In this document: one piece after another, positions 54,519 through 63,907 of the stretch
How positions within the stretch are numbered: position 1 is the first letter of the stretch
How the letters are laid out: each line of letters begins with the position of its first letter
Source: Sphingomonas jaspsi DSM 18422
GTDB taxonomy: Bacteria > Pseudomonadota > Alphaproteobacteria > Sphingomonadales > Sphingomonadaceae
Assembly: GCF_000585415.1 (NCBI RefSeq)
Contig: NZ_KK073876.1
Span: 2,105,810 to 2,169,809, forward strand
Direction of reading: 5' to 3'
Length of the DNA: 64,000 bases
The notes under the pieces: model-generated
Told to the model about the DNA's origin: nothing
Databases searched by the model: none
Seen by the model: only the letters and a program-made list of their open reading frames with translations
Position numbers and translations under genes: made by a program

Positions 54519-55222
54519 TATGCGCGCTCCCTCGTCGTCACGAATTCGATCCTCTTGTCGTAGGGCGAACCGTTGATCAGGCGCTTCACGTAGATCGACG
54601 GCAGATGGATGGCGTCGGGATCGAGGTCGCCGACAGCGACGATCTCCTCGACTTCGGCGACGCAAATCTTGCCGCAGGTCGCAGCTGGCGCGTTGAAGTT
54701 GCGCGCGGTTTTGCGGAAGACGAGGTTGCCCGCCTCGTCGGCTTTCCACCCCTTGATGATGCTGAGATCCGCGCGGATGCCGCGTTCAAGGATGTAATCC
54801 TCGCCGTCGAAGCTCTTCACTTCCTTGCCCTCGGCAACCTTCGTGCCGACGCCGGTCTTGGTGTAGAAGCCCGGGATGCCCGCGCCCCCGGCACGCATCC
54901 GTTCGGCCAACGTACCCTGCGGGCAGAATTCGACCTCAAGCTCGCCGGCCAGATACTGCCGCTCGAACTCCTTATTCTCGCCGACGTAGGACGAGATCAT
55001 CTTCTTCACTTGCCGCGTACGCAGCAGCTTGCCGAGGCCTTCATTGTCGATGCCCGCATTGTTCGACGCGATGGTGAGGTCCTTGACGCCCGACGCAACG
55101 ATCGCGTCGATCAACCGCTCGGGAATGCCGCACAGGCCGAAGCCCCCCGCGGCAATCGTCATGCCGTCGAACAGCAGCCCGTCGAGCGCCGCCGCTGCAT
55201 CCGCGTAGATCTTGTTGGCCAA
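54518..55222 (-). CDS. scoA: 3-oxoacid CoA-transferase subunit A
   Basis: The 234-residue protein has the coenzyme A transferase family-1 subunit A signature [13 protein letters not shown] and the [14 protein letters not shown] region. Length is normal. It is followed by scoB with a one-base overlap and preceded by the SCP2-domain gene at 3 nt. Confidence 0.95.
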   Translation of the reverse strand: MANKIYADAAAALDGLLFDGMTIAAGGFGLCGIPERLIDAIVASGVKDLTIASNNAGIDNEGLGKLLRTRQVKKMISSYVGENKEFERQYLAGELEVEFCPQGTLAERMRAGGAGIPGFYTKTGVGTKVAEGKEVKSFDGEDYILERGIRADLSIIKGWKADEAGNLVFRKTARNFNAPAATCGKICVAEVEEIVAVGDLDPDAIHLPSIYVKRLINGSPYDKRIEFVTTRERA

Positions 55223-55225
55223 GGC

Positions 55226-55525
55226 TTATCCCCGAAGCTTTGACAGCACGCCCTGAAGCTGCATCGCGTTCGACATATCGCCTTCGACCTTCAGCTTGCC
55301 GGTCATGAACGCGGTCATCCCGTCGAGCTGGCCGTCGGCCATCGCCTGCCAGTCGGCCCACGAAATCTTGATCGTGGTGTCGGCCGCGCCGTCGCCTTCG
55401 GTCACCTGGCTGTTCGCGCCGTCGAGCATGATCGCGCCATCGCTGCCGAAGTCGAGCTTGACGGTCTTGCCCGGCAGCCATGCTTGAGCGTCGTTCATCT
55501 TCGCGGCGAGTTCGGATTTGGTCAT
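55226..55525 (-). CDS. SCP2 sterol-binding domain protein
   Basis: The 99-residue protein starts at ATG 55525 behind GAGGA. It is a compact SCP2-type lipid-binding fold (VKLDFGSDGAIMLDGANSQV, SWADWQAMADGQLDGMTAFM, GKLKVEGDMSNAMQL). It may bind acyl-CoA or lipids. It lies at the head of the scoA-scoB operon, so a link to ketone or lipid metabolism is likely. Confidence 0.92.
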   Translation of the reverse strand: MTKSELAAKMNDAQAWLPGKTVKLDFGSDGAIMLDGANSQVTEGDGAADTTIKISWADWQAMADGQLDGMTAFMTGKLKVEGDMSNAMQLQGVLSKLRG

Positions 55526-55590
55526 GAGCACTTCCTCTCTGTTTCGCCGTCTGCGCTAGCGAAGCCCGGCAGGCCGGGCAAGCGCTGACG

Positions 55591-57075
55591 TCAAGGAAGC
55601 GGCAGCGAGATGCTCACGCGGAAGCCGTCTGCTGAGGGCCGTGCATGGATGGTCCCTTTGAGGCTGGCCACCAACCGGCGCGTCAGCTTGCTGCCGAAGC
55701 CGCTGCTGGTCGCGATCTCAGCGGGCGTTCCGCCTTGTTCCTGCCATTCGATCACCAATTGCGGCGGAACCCAGTCACGCCGCGTGATCCACAGCACATC
55801 CAGCCCCGATCCTCCGGGGCCCAGCCCGCCATATTTGCAGGCGTTGGTGACGAGTTCGTGGACGACCATGCCCAACGGCACGGCGACGTCGGCGTCGATC
55901 GGGACATCCGGCCCGTCTATGCGGACTGACTTGTCGCTGAAGAAGGGTTGCAGCTCGCGGGCGAAGACGTCCCTGACGGTCACCTGCTCATCGCTGTCGC
56001 CGATCATGGCGTGCACCCGCGACAGGCTCGTCAGCCGGGCCGAGAAATTGGCCTCGAAATCGGCGAGCGTCGTGCTGGAGGCGACCGACGTGCGGGCCAA
56101 GGCCTGCGCCGTCGCAAGGCTGTTCTTGATCCGGTGGTGAAGTTCGCGGGTCAACAACTGACTCCGTGCGCGCTCACCCCGCTCCTCGGTCACGTCCCGC
56201 GATACCGCCACCAGGCAGAGGATCTCCCCCTGATGACCACGTATAGGCGACAGGGTGATGTCCCAAGTCCGAAGCGAACCATCGCCCCGTTCGCGCGCCC
56301 CTTCGAAACTATAGCGTTCGCCGCCGCTGGAACGGACCAGCGCCGCATCGATCATATTCCACAGTTCGATCGGCCAAAAGTCGTGCCAGGGCTTGCCACG
56401 GACGTCGTCGAGCCGATCGACTCCCAGCGCATCGCGGCAGCTTTCGCTTGCGAACGACACCGTGCCATCCAGTTCGATGATCTTGATGCAATCGCTGGTG
56501 GCGTCGAGCACCGACCCGAGGAAATCGTCGGTCGAGCGCAGCTGGTCCTGCATCGCCATGATGTCGGTGATGTCGATGTTGATCCCGATCAGTCGAGAAG
56601 GCCGCCCGTCATCGTCGAGCATGACCCGACCGCGATCCTGTATCCAGCGGATCGCCCCGTCGCCCCGGACGATGCGGAACCGATGATCGACATCCTCGCC
56701 GATCATCGTGGTCAGTCCGACCACGCGCTGCACCTCTGGCAGGTCGTCGGGGTGGATCGCCGAAATCCACTGGTCGAACGTCACCTCCGACGCCGGGTCG
56801 TAACCGTACATGACATAGGTCGATGGCGACCAGCGATTGGTCATCGTCCTGAAATCGACCGAGTAAGCGGCCACGCCGCCAGCGATCTGCGCCAGATGGA
56901 ACCAGGTCTGCGCATCGAGCAGCGACTGTTCGACGACCCGGCGCTGCGCCATGGAGTCGAGCAACGCCTTCAGCAGGTCGCCCTCGCCAAGCGGGTCCGC
57001 CCGCGCCGTCCGCAGATCGGACAGCTCGGCCTCCAACTCTGCGATCCGCCGCTCAAGGGACTCGTTAACACTCAC
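55591..57075 (-). CDS. PAS-PAS HWE-family sensor histidine kinase
   Basis: The 494-residue protein starts at GTG 57075 (MSVNESLE...). It begins with a short coiled coil, then two PAS domains (about 65-175 and 185-295), then an HWE histidine kinase core: the phosphorylation helix LTRELHHRIKNSL, the N-box HELVTNACKYGGL, and the W-x-E signature in VIEWQEQGG. No transmembrane segment is present, so it is cytoplasmic and probably senses through PAS. No partner response regulator lies adjacent. Confidence 0.92.
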   Translation of the reverse strand: MSVNESLERRIAELEAELSDLRTARADPLGEGDLLKALLDSMAQRRVVEQSLLDAQTWFHLAQIAGGVAAYSVDFRTMTNRWSPSTYVMYGYDPASEVTFDQWISAIHPDDLPEVQRVVGLTTMIGEDVDHRFRIVRGDGAIRWIQDRGRVMLDDDGRPSRLIGINIDITDIMAMQDQLRSTDDFLGSVLDATSDCIKIIELDGTVSFASESCRDALGVDRLDDVRGKPWHDFWPIELWNMIDAALVRSSGGERYSFEGARERGDGSLRTWDITLSPIRGHQGEILCLVAVSRDVTEERGERARSQLLTRELHHRIKNSLATAQALARTSVASSTTLADFEANFSARLTSLSRVHAMIGDSDEQVTVRDVFARELQPFFSDKSVRIDGPDVPIDADVAVPLGMVVHELVTNACKYGGLGPGGSGLDVLWITRRDWVPPQLVIEWQEQGGTPAEIATSSGFGSKLTRRLVASLKGTIHARPSADGFRVSISLPLP

Positions 57076-57155
57076 GGCGGCGAATTGTGACGGATTCGCA
57101 ATCAATATCAAGACGAAGCTTGGCGAACCGCACCCCCGCCCCTATCTGGCCAGCC

Positions 57156-58583
57156 ATGAGCTACGATACCGACCTAAAACTCTTCATCGACGGTGCCTGG
57201 CAGAGCGGCGAAGGCCGCGACCTGTTCCCGGTCGTCAATCCCGCTACCGCCCAAACCATCGCCGAAGTGCCGCTGGCGACCGAGGCCGATCTCGACGCCG
57301 CCTTGGCCGCCGCCGAGCGCGCTTATCCGCTGTGGCGCGCGACCGACGTCGAAAAGCGTAGCGCCATCCTCAAGAAAGCCGGTGCGTTGCTCAAGGAACG
57401 CGCCGAAAGTATCGGCCGCCTGCTGACCCAGGAACAGGGCAAGCCCTTCGCTGAAGCCAAGTCTGAAGTGCTTGGCGCGGCGCAAATGTTCGATTGGTAC
57501 GCCGAAGAGATAAAGCGCGACTATGGCCGCGTGCTCGTCCGCCCGACCGGCAGCCGCTCGATCGTCGTGCACCAGCCGGTTGGCGTCGTCGCCACCTTCA
57601 CCCCGTGGAATTTCCCGATCTACCTGCTGGCGAAGAAGGTTGCGGCCGCGCTCGCCGCGGGCTGCAGCGTCATTTCCAAGCCACCGGAAGAAACCCCGGG
57701 CTGCACCGGCGCGGTCGCCAAGGCGCTCGACGACGCCGGCCTGCCCAAGGGCGTATTCCAGCTGGTCCACGGCGTGCCGGACATGGTCAGCCGCCATCTG
57801 ATCGGCTCGCCGATCGTGCGCAAGGTCAGCTTCACCGGCTCGGTCCCGGTCGGCAAGCATCTGATGAAGATCGCTGCCGACGGCGTGAAGCGGCTGACGC
57901 TCGAACTCGGCGGCCATGCGCCGGTGCTGATCTTCGACGATTGCGACCTTGAAAAGACGCTCGACATGGTCGTGCCGCAGAAGTTCCGCAACGCCGGGCA
58001 GGTCTGTGTGTCGCCGACCCGCTTCTACGTTCAGGACGGCATTTACGACCGCTTCGTGCAGGGCTTCGCCGACCGCACCGACAAGGTGGTGATGGGCAAC
58101 GGCATGGACGATGCGACCCGCATGGGCCCGCTCGCCAATGCCCGCCGTCCCGACGCGATCGACAGCCTCGTGCGCGACGCTGAGGCCAAGGGCGCCCGCA
58201 TCCTGTCGGGCGGCCAGCGCGGCAACGACGGCTTCTTCTTCCAGCCGACCCTACTTGCCGACGTTCCGCTTGAAGCCGACATCATGTCGAACGAGCCGTT
58301 CGGCCCGGTCGCGGTCGCGCGTCCGTTCAAGGATTTCGACGAAGCGATCGAACAGGCCAACCGCCTGCCCTTCGGTCTCGCAGCCTTCGCCTTCACCGAA
58401 AACGGCCGCCGCGCCAACCTGCTCGGCGACGCGATCGAGGCGGGTATGATCGGCATCAACAGCTTCGCCATTTCCGGCGCCGACACCCCGTTCGGCGGGG
58501 TGAAGGATTCGGGCTTCGGCAGCGAGGGCGGCAAGGAAGGCCTCGAAACCTACCAGGTCGTCAAGGCCATCCACCAGGCGTGA
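57156..58583 (+). CDS. NAD(P)-dependent aldehyde dehydrogenase, succinate-semialdehyde type
   Basis: The 475-residue protein starts at ATG 57156, matching the family N-terminus. The catalytic pair is Glu in LELGGHAP and Cys in NAGQVCVSPTRF; the cofactor-binding GFTPWNFP is seen as TFTPWNFPIY, with FTGSVPVGKHL. It resembles GabD-type succinate-semialdehyde dehydrogenases. Substrate is inferred from similarity only. Confidence 0.9.
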   Translation: MSYDTDLKLFIDGAWQSGEGRDLFPVVNPATAQTIAEVPLATEADLDAALAAAERAYPLWRATDVEKRSAILKKAGALLKERAESIGRLLTQEQGKPFAEAKSEVLGAAQMFDWYAEEIKRDYGRVLVRPTGSRSIVVHQPVGVVATFTPWNFPIYLLAKKVAAALAAGCSVISKPPEETPGCTGAVAKALDDAGLPKGVFQLVHGVPDMVSRHLIGSPIVRKVSFTGSVPVGKHLMKIAADGVKRLTLELGGHAPVLIFDDCDLEKTLDMVVPQKFRNAGQVCVSPTRFYVQDGIYDRFVQGFADRTDKVVMGNGMDDATRMGPLANARRPDAIDSLVRDAEAKGARILSGGQRGNDGFFFQPTLLADVPLEADIMSNEPFGPVAVARPFKDFDEAIEQANRLPFGLAAFAFTENGRRANLLGDAIEAGMIGINSFAISGADTPFGGVKDSGFGSEGGKEGLETYQVVKAIHQA

Positions 58584-58623
58584 CGCGGCGATCGGGGTCG
58601 GGCTTAGCGGCCGACCCCGTCCG

Positions 58624-59763
58624 TCAACCGTCGATGTCCCAGCCCAGCGCGATGCGCCCGGCAAAGTCCTTCTGCGGTTTTTCCTGCAGCGGATGGAAGC
58701 GTGCGGCCTGGATGTCGCGGAAGGCGCGTTCCAGACCGGACTTCCGGTAGAAAGCCAGCCCACCGGCCACTTCCATCGCCTTGGTGACACAGGCGATGGC
58801 GCTATCCGCGCACAGCGTACGGCATATCATTGCTTCGTTAGTGGTCTCGGGCCCCGGCGTGCCGGTCTCGGCCAGTTCGACCATGCGACGATGCGCCAGT
58901 CGCGCGGCCTGCAGGTGATTGTCCATCTCGCCGACATTCTGCGCGAGCAGCGAGTCGTGGGGACGGTTCTTGACCAACTCCACCGCCCTGTTCCGCGCAC
59001 CTTCGGCGACCCCGAGATAGGCTGCATAGATCGGCGCAAAGGCGATCATGCTGATGATGTGGAACAGCATGTGCCATTTGCCCTGCGGCCGCTTGCCGGC
59101 GATGCCTGCGTCGGGAATGAACACGCCGTCGAACACCACATCGTTCGATCCCGTGCCGCGCATCCCCAGCGCCTTCCATGTCGGCTCGATGGTCACGCCC
59201 TCGCCCTTCAGCGGGGCACCGAAATGAAGCACCGTCGGCCCATCGATGGGGTCGTCGTACACCGCGCTGGTGTTCATGATGTTGCCGGTGACCGACCCGC
59301 TGGCGAACGCCTTGCGAGCGGTAAGACGGTAACCGCCGTCGACCTTTTCCATCGTGCCGGCGCTATTCAACCAGTCCGACCCGCCGCTCGACACCAGCTT
59401 GAGGTCTTCGTCGGCGATCCGCTTCAGCAGGGCGTCCATCGGCGCTCCCTGATGTTCGCGCCGCCACGCAGCGACCGCGACGATGTGGCTGTGCATCGCT
59501 GCGGCCAACGCGGTCGAGCCGCAGCCTGCGCCGATGATGCGCAATGCGTCGCAAATCTCGCCGACGCTGGCACCGCCGCCGCCGAGTTCGATCGGCACCA
59601 GCGCCTTGAAGAAGCCGGCATCGGTCAGTGCCGCGAAGCCTTCTTCGACGAAGCTATCCTCGGCATCGTGCCGCGCATTGTGCGCCGCAATCGCCGCAGC
59701 AATTTCTTCCGCCTTGGCGGTCCAGTCGGTCTGCGCCCCGGTGCGTTCCATGACGGCCAGCAT
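58624..59763 (-). CDS. acyl-CoA dehydrogenase-like flavoprotein
   Basis: The 379-residue protein has the acyl-CoA dehydrogenase / DszC-like fold: GFFKALVPIELGGGGASVGE near the N-terminus, TARKAFASGSVTGN for the flavin region, and helical C-terminus with RRMVELAETGTPGPETTNEA. It may oxidise an acyl-CoA or act as a two-component monooxygenase; the substrate is not shown. It is divergent from the HxlR gene, which may repress it. Confidence 0.88.
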   Translation of the reverse strand: MLAVMERTGAQTDWTAKAEEIAAAIAAHNARHDAEDSFVEEGFAALTDAGFFKALVPIELGGGGASVGEICDALRIIGAGCGSTALAAAMHSHIVAVAAWRREHQGAPMDALLKRIADEDLKLVSSGGSDWLNSAGTMEKVDGGYRLTARKAFASGSVTGNIMNTSAVYDDPIDGPTVLHFGAPLKGEGVTIEPTWKALGMRGTGSNDVVFDGVFIPDAGIAGKRPQGKWHMLFHIISMIAFAPIYAAYLGVAEGARNRAVELVKNRPHDSLLAQNVGEMDNHLQAARLAHRRMVELAETGTPGPETTNEAMICRTLCADSAIACVTKAMEVAGGLAFYRKSGLERAFRDIQAARFHPLQEKPQKDFAGRIALGWDIDG

Positions 59764-59903
59764 AATCCATTCCCTTCGCTCTGACGAACTTGATGGGCAA
59801 TGATTACAAGCAAGCGAGATTCCCGCTCCAGTTCAGGAAATGAATCGCCCCGGTACAGAAACTGAATTAGCCTGCCTTTCGACATGAGCCTATGGAGGCG
59901 GCG

Positions 59904-60602
59904 ATGGTCGAACGCAGCTACAAGCAATTCTGCCCGGTCGCGATGGCGGCGGAGATTTTGTGCACTCGATGGACAGTGCTGGTACTGCGCGAATTGCTGG
60001 CTGGCTCGACCCGCTTCAACGATCTCCGCCGCGGCCTGCCTCGCATGTCACCCGCGCTCCTGTCCCAACGGCTGAAGGAACTGGAAGAAGCCGCCATCGT
60101 CGAGAAAGTGCCGGTCGTTGGGGAGCCCGGGGTACAAGCCTATGCGCTGACCCGCGCCGGCGCTGAACTCCAGCCCCTGATCGAAGGGTTCGGCAAGTGG
60201 GGCCAACGCTGGATCTCCAGCCGAGTCTCGTTACAGCAGCTCGATGCGTCGCTGCTGATGTGGGACATGCGGCGAAACCTCAACTTCGACCCCTTCCCGA
60301 CCGATCGCCGCGTCATCCAGTTCCAATATCCCGATGCGCCCAGGAACGAACGCAGCTGGTGGCTGATCCTTGCGCCCCAATGCCCGGTCGACCTGTGCAG
60401 CATCGATCCGGGATACGACGTGGACCTGTATGTCAGCTCCTCGCTCGAGGCGATGACCGCTATCTGGATGGGACACGACAATGTCCGGGATGCGCGCAAC
60501 CATGACCGCCTGCTGCTGACCGGCGACGACCAGCTTGCAAGCTCGATGGAGCATTGGCTGAAGTGCAGTCCCTTCGCCAAGGAAGAACCGCAGGTCGCTT
60601 AA
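59904..60602 (+). CDS. HxlR-family transcriptional regulator
   Basis: The 232-residue protein starts at ATG 59904 behind GGAGG. The HxlR winged helix is at residues 10-95 (CPVAMAAEILCTRWTVLVLRE, and PRMSPALLSQRLKELEEAAI). A C-terminal domain of about 130 residues follows, as in the larger HxlR subgroup. It is divergent from the acyl-CoA dehydrogenase gene and upstream of a ThDP enzyme. Confidence 0.9.
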   Translation: MVERSYKQFCPVAMAAEILCTRWTVLVLRELLAGSTRFNDLRRGLPRMSPALLSQRLKELEEAAIVEKVPVVGEPGVQAYALTRAGAELQPLIEGFGKWGQRWISSRVSLQQLDASLLMWDMRRNLNFDPFPTDRRVIQFQYPDAPRNERSWWLILAPQCPVDLCSIDPGYDVDLYVSSSLEAMTAIWMGHDNVRDARNHDRLLLTGDDQLASSMEHWLKCSPFAKEEPQVA

Positions 60603-60644
60603 GCCCCCTCCCCAACGCGCCGCTTCCCCGCTAAAGGCCGCGCC

Positions 60645-62297
60645 ATGACCTTACGCACCGGCGGCCAGATCCTAGTCGACCAGCTCAAGCTCCAGGGCTG
60701 CGAGCGCATTTTCACCGTTCCCGGCGAAAGCTTCCTTGCCGTGCTCGACGCGCTGCATGACGCGGAAACGATCGAGACAGTGGTTTGTAGGCAGGAAGGC
60801 GGCGTCGCTTACATGGCCGACGCCGACGGCAAGATGACCGGCAAGCCCGGCGTCGCCTTCGTTACCCGCGGCCCCGGCGCGACCAATGCATCAGCGGGCG
60901 TCCATGTCGCCTTCCAGGATTCGACCCCGATGATCCTGTTCGTCGGCGATCTCGACCGTGCCGACCGCGACCGCGAAGGCTTTCAGGAAATCGACATGGC
61001 GGCTTTTTTCGGGCCTGTCGCCAAATGGGCGGCGCGGATCGACGATGCCCGCCGCATCCCCGAATATGTCGCTCGCGCCTATCGCGTCGCGACCAGCGGT
61101 CGGCCCGGCCCCGTGGTGCTGGCCATTCCCGAAGACATGCTGCGCGACGAGGTCGAGGCGCTCGACCGTCCCGCCATTCCGCCGATCAATCAGCCGCCCT
61201 GCGCGGGCGCGATGGAGGCGATGTTCGGCCTGCTGAAAGACGCCACCAACCCGGTCGCGATCATCGGCGGCGCGGGCTGGAATACCGCCGCGGCCCATTT
61301 CTTCGAAACCTTCGCCGCCCGCTACGGCATTCCAACAGCCGCCGCCTTCCGCCGCCAGGACGCGATGGACAATGAATGCCGCGTCTATGCCGGCCAGCTC
61401 GGCTATGGTCCCAACCCAAGGTTGCAGCAGCGCATCCGCGATGCCGACCTGCTGCTGGTCGTCGGCGCGCGCCTCGGTGAAAGCACGACCGACGGCTACA
61501 AGCTGATCACCCCCGATCACCCCGACCAGATCCTGATCCACGTCCACCCCGATCCCAACGAGCTCGGCCGGGTCTACAAGACCGAACTGCCGATCTGCGC
61601 CGAGATGGACGAGTTCGCCGAAATGGCTGCCGACTGGCACGATCCTGAGCTGGTACCGTTCAGGGACGGCGAGGAATCGCATCGCGAGTGGCTGCAGTGG
61701 TCGGAACCTGCACCGCGAGACGGGGTTAAGCTCGACCTTGGCCCATGCGTCAAGGCAATGCGCGACCTTCTGCCTGCCGACACCATCATCTGCAACGGCG
61801 CGGGCAATTTCTCCGGCTGGTGGCACCGCTACTGGCACTATGGCCCGACGCCGACCCAGCTTGCCCCGACCAGCGGGACGATGGGATATGGCCTGCCCGC
61901 CGCGGTCGCCGCCGCCATCCGGTTCAAGGATCGGCCGGTGGTTTGCGTCGCCGGCGACGGTGATTTCCTGATGAACGGGCAGGAATTGGCGACGGCGTCG
62001 CAATATGGTGCCGATTTACTCGTGATTATCGTCGACAATGGCGCCTATGGCACCATCCGGATGCACCAGGAGCGGGATTATCCGGCGCGGCTTAGCGCAA
62101 CCAGCCTCGCCAATCCGGACTTCGCCAAGCTGGCCGAAGCATTCGGGGGCTGGGCCGAGCGGGTCGAGAAGACTGAGGACTTCGAAGTGGCGCTGAAGCG
62201 GGCGATGGAGCGCAAGGGCATCCGCCTGCTCCATTGCATCACCGACGTGAACGTGATCACCAACCAGACGACGATCGAAAAATTGCGCGCACGCTAG
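60645..62297 (+). CDS. thiamine-pyrophosphate-dependent enzyme, acetolactate-synthase-like
   Basis: The 550-residue protein has the three domains of the pyruvate-oxidase / acetolactate-synthase family. The N-domain carries the activating glutamate in CRQEGGVAYMADAD and the GVAFVTRGPGATNA motif. The C-domain has the ThDP motif, starting GDGDFLMNGQEL and ending VDNGAYGT. The active site is intact, but substrate (pyruvate, oxalyl-CoA, benzoylformate or other) is not clear. It starts 42 nt after the HxlR gene. Confidence 0.92.
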   Translation: MTLRTGGQILVDQLKLQGCERIFTVPGESFLAVLDALHDAETIETVVCRQEGGVAYMADADGKMTGKPGVAFVTRGPGATNASAGVHVAFQDSTPMILFVGDLDRADRDREGFQEIDMAAFFGPVAKWAARIDDARRIPEYVARAYRVATSGRPGPVVLAIPEDMLRDEVEALDRPAIPPINQPPCAGAMEAMFGLLKDATNPVAIIGGAGWNTAAAHFFETFAARYGIPTAAAFRRQDAMDNECRVYAGQLGYGPNPRLQQRIRDADLLLVVGARLGESTTDGYKLITPDHPDQILIHVHPDPNELGRVYKTELPICAEMDEFAEMAADWHDPELVPFRDGEESHREWLQWSEPAPRDGVKLDLGPCVKAMRDLLPADTIICNGAGNFSGWWHRYWHYGPTPTQLAPTSGTMGYGLPAAVAAAIRFKDRPVVCVAGDGDFLMNGQELATASQYGADLLVIIVDNGAYGTIRMHQERDYPARLSATSLANPDFAKLAEAFGGWAERVEKTEDFEVALKRAMERKGIRLLHCITDVNVITNQTTIEKLRAR

Positions 62298-62467
62298 CGT
62301 CCGTTGGGTTGAAACAAGATCGAGGGCCACCCGTCGCCGATCGCTACTTTTTTCGATGCGTCGTCGGCCGCTGTCTTCTTGGTCCCGACCACCACCAGTT
62401 CGGCAGCGTCGCCGAAATTCCCGCGCCTCTTCGGGTCGAATCGATCTAGTCGGGTCCGTTGGTGCAT
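62294..62467 (-). CDS. 57-aa small soluble protein
   Basis: This frame starts MHQRTRLDRFDPKRRGNFGD behind a strong GGAGG site (7-8 nt from ATG) and continues as AAELVVVGTKKTAADDASKK and VAIGDGWPSILFQPNGR. The codon pattern and ribosome-binding site support a real gene. It overlaps the end of the ThDP gene by 4 nt on the opposite strand. No hydrophobic segment or cysteine is present. I do not recognise a family. Confidence 0.7.
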   Translation of the reverse strand: MHQRTRLDRFDPKRRGNFGDAAELVVVGTKKTAADDASKKVAIGDGWPSILFQPNGR

Positions 62468-62541
62468 CGTCCTTACCTCCGGTATTTCAAAGCGTTGCGT
62501 CGGAATTCGTTGCGGGCGATCAGGTCCGCAATGGACATATG

Positions 62542-62569
62542 AAAAGGGCCGCCCCGAAGGACGGCCCTC
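62542..62569 (-). terminator. intrinsic terminator of the csbD-like gene
   Basis: GGGCCG-t-CC and GG-g-CGGCCC pair around TTCG on the minus strand, then TTTTC. It lies 24 nt after the csbD-like stop. Confidence 0.9.
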
Positions 62570-62592
62570 ACATCGATCGAAATGACGATCGC

Positions 62593-62775
62593 TTAGAATT
62601 CGTTGCCGGCAGCGTCTTCAAGGTCGCCCTTGACGTATTGCGCTTCGCCCTTTTCTTCCTGCAGCTTCCCTTCGGTTTCCAGCTCCGGATTGTTGGTCGC
62701 GTCGCCGATGACCTGCTTGGTGTTGCCAATGGCTTCGTTGGTCATGCCTTTGACGTTTTCCTTGAACTCACCCAT
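62593..62775 (-). CDS. CsbD-family stress protein
   Basis: The 60-residue protein begins MGEFKENVKGMTNEAIGNTK behind AAGGAGA and has the CsbD repeat pattern of helix-forming K/G/E segments (VKG, NTKQVIGD, KGEAQYVKGD). CsbD proteins are general-stress proteins of unknown mechanism. A near-consensus EcfG-type promoter lies upstream, and a terminator follows, so it is monocistronic. Confidence 0.92.
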   Translation of the reverse strand: MGEFKENVKGMTNEAIGNTKQVIGDATNNPELETEGKLQEEKGEAQYVKGDLEDAAGNEF

Positions 62776-62812
62776 TTCAACTCTCCTTTTCACTGGGGCC
62801 TTATGGGTGGGA

Positions 62813-62837
62813 AACGAAGCGCGTCGGCGGCCGTTGC
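62813..62837 (-). promoter_or_regulatory. EcfG-type promoter candidate of the csbD-like gene
   Basis: On the minus strand GCAAC (62833-62837) and CGTT (62813-62816) are 16 nt apart, one base from GGAAC-N16-CGTT, the general-stress sigma EcfG consensus. It lies about 40 nt before the start codon. Confidence 0.5.
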
Positions 62838-62870
62838 TCAACTCGTCGCTAAGCAGGTAATTTCGTCGCG

Positions 62871-63641
62871 CTAGATGAGTCCGGCTAGCGGGCTGGAGGG
62901 ATCGGCGTAGCGGCGCTTCTGCATGCGCCCGGCAAGATAAGCCTCGCGCCCGGCCTCGACCGCCAGCTTCATGGCGCGGGCCATGCGGATCGGGTCCTTG
63001 GCTTCTGCGATGGCGGTATTCATCAGAACCCCGTCGCAGCCCAATTCCATCGCCACCGCCGCGTCGCTTGCGGTCCCGACACCGGCATCGACCAGGACCG
63101 GCACCTTCGCGCCCTCGACAATCAGACGGATGGTGACCAGGTTCTGGATACCGAGGCCCGACCCGATCGGCGCACCCAGCGGCATAATCGCCACCGCACC
63201 GGCGTCCTCAAGCTGCTTGGCAGCGATGGGATCGTCGACGCAATAGACCATGGGCAAGAAGCCCTCGTTGGCCAGCACCTCGGTCGCGCGCAGCGTTTCC
63301 TTCATGTTGGGATAAAGCGTGCGCGCCTCGCCCAGCACTTCAAGTTTGACCAGATCCCATCCCCCCGCCTCGCGCGCCAGGCGCAGCGTGCGGATCGCGT
63401 CTTCCGCAGTAAAGCATCCCGCGGTGTTGGGCAGGTAGGTCGTTTTCTTCGGGTCGATATAGTCCATCAGCACCGGCTGTGACGGGTCGGAAATGTTGAC
63501 CCGCCGCACGGCCACCGTGACGATTTCCGCGCCGCTCGCTTCCAGCGCCGCGGCGTTCTGCGCGAAATCCTTATATTTGCCGGTGCCGACGATCAGCCGC
63601 GAGGAAAAGGTCCGACCGGCAACGGTCCATGTGTCACTCAA
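62871..63641 (-). CDS. thiG: thiazole synthase
   Basis: ThiG makes the thiazole phosphate of thiamine from deoxyxylulose phosphate, dehydroglycine and ThiS thiocarboxylate. The 256-residue form starts at TTG 63641 behind GGAGG; a TTG at 63659 is less likely. It has the catalytic lysine region [10 protein letters not shown] and the [18 protein letters not shown] motif. It is coupled to thiS upstream. Confidence 0.95.
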   Translation of the reverse strand: MSDTWTVAGRTFSSRLIVGTGKYKDFAQNAAALEASGAEIVTVAVRRVNISDPSQPVLMDYIDPKKTTYLPNTAGCFTAEDAIRTLRLAREAGGWDLVKLEVLGEARTLYPNMKETLRATEVLANEGFLPMVYCVDDPIAAKQLEDAGAVAIMPLGAPIGSGLGIQNLVTIRLIVEGAKVPVLVDAGVGTASDAAVAMELGCDGVLMNTAIAEAKDPIRMARAMKLAVEAGREAYLAGRMQKRRYADPSSPLAGLI

Positions 63642-63645
63642 CTGC

Positions 63646-63852
63646 TCAACCTCCGCCAACGAAATGGACGATTTCGAACTTGTCCCCGTCCTTCACCTCA
63701 ACCTCGGCCAGCGTCGATCGCGGGACGATGGCAAGGTTACGTTCGACCGCCACCTTGGTCGGATCGAGCCCGAACTGGGCGATCATCCCGGAAATGGTGG
63801 TTCCCGCTTCGAACTGTCGGGTTTCGCCATTGATGGTGACGGTAAGACTCAT
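63646..63852 (-). CDS. thiS: thiamine sulfur-carrier protein
   Basis: The 68-residue beta-grasp protein starts [17 protein letters not shown] and ends FVGGG, with the terminal Gly-Gly that is adenylylated and thiocarboxylated. It lies directly before thiG, forming the thiS-thiG unit. A longer frame upstream (to 63981) has no family match. Confidence 0.94.
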   Translation of the reverse strand: MSLTVTINGETRQFEAGTTISGMIAQFGLDPTKVAVERNLAIVPRSTLAEVEVKDGDKFEIVHFVGGG

Positions 63853-63907
63853 GGGCTGGTCAGCTTTCGCTTCACGGACGGGACGAGTGCCCATATAGGG
63901 GCTCGCC

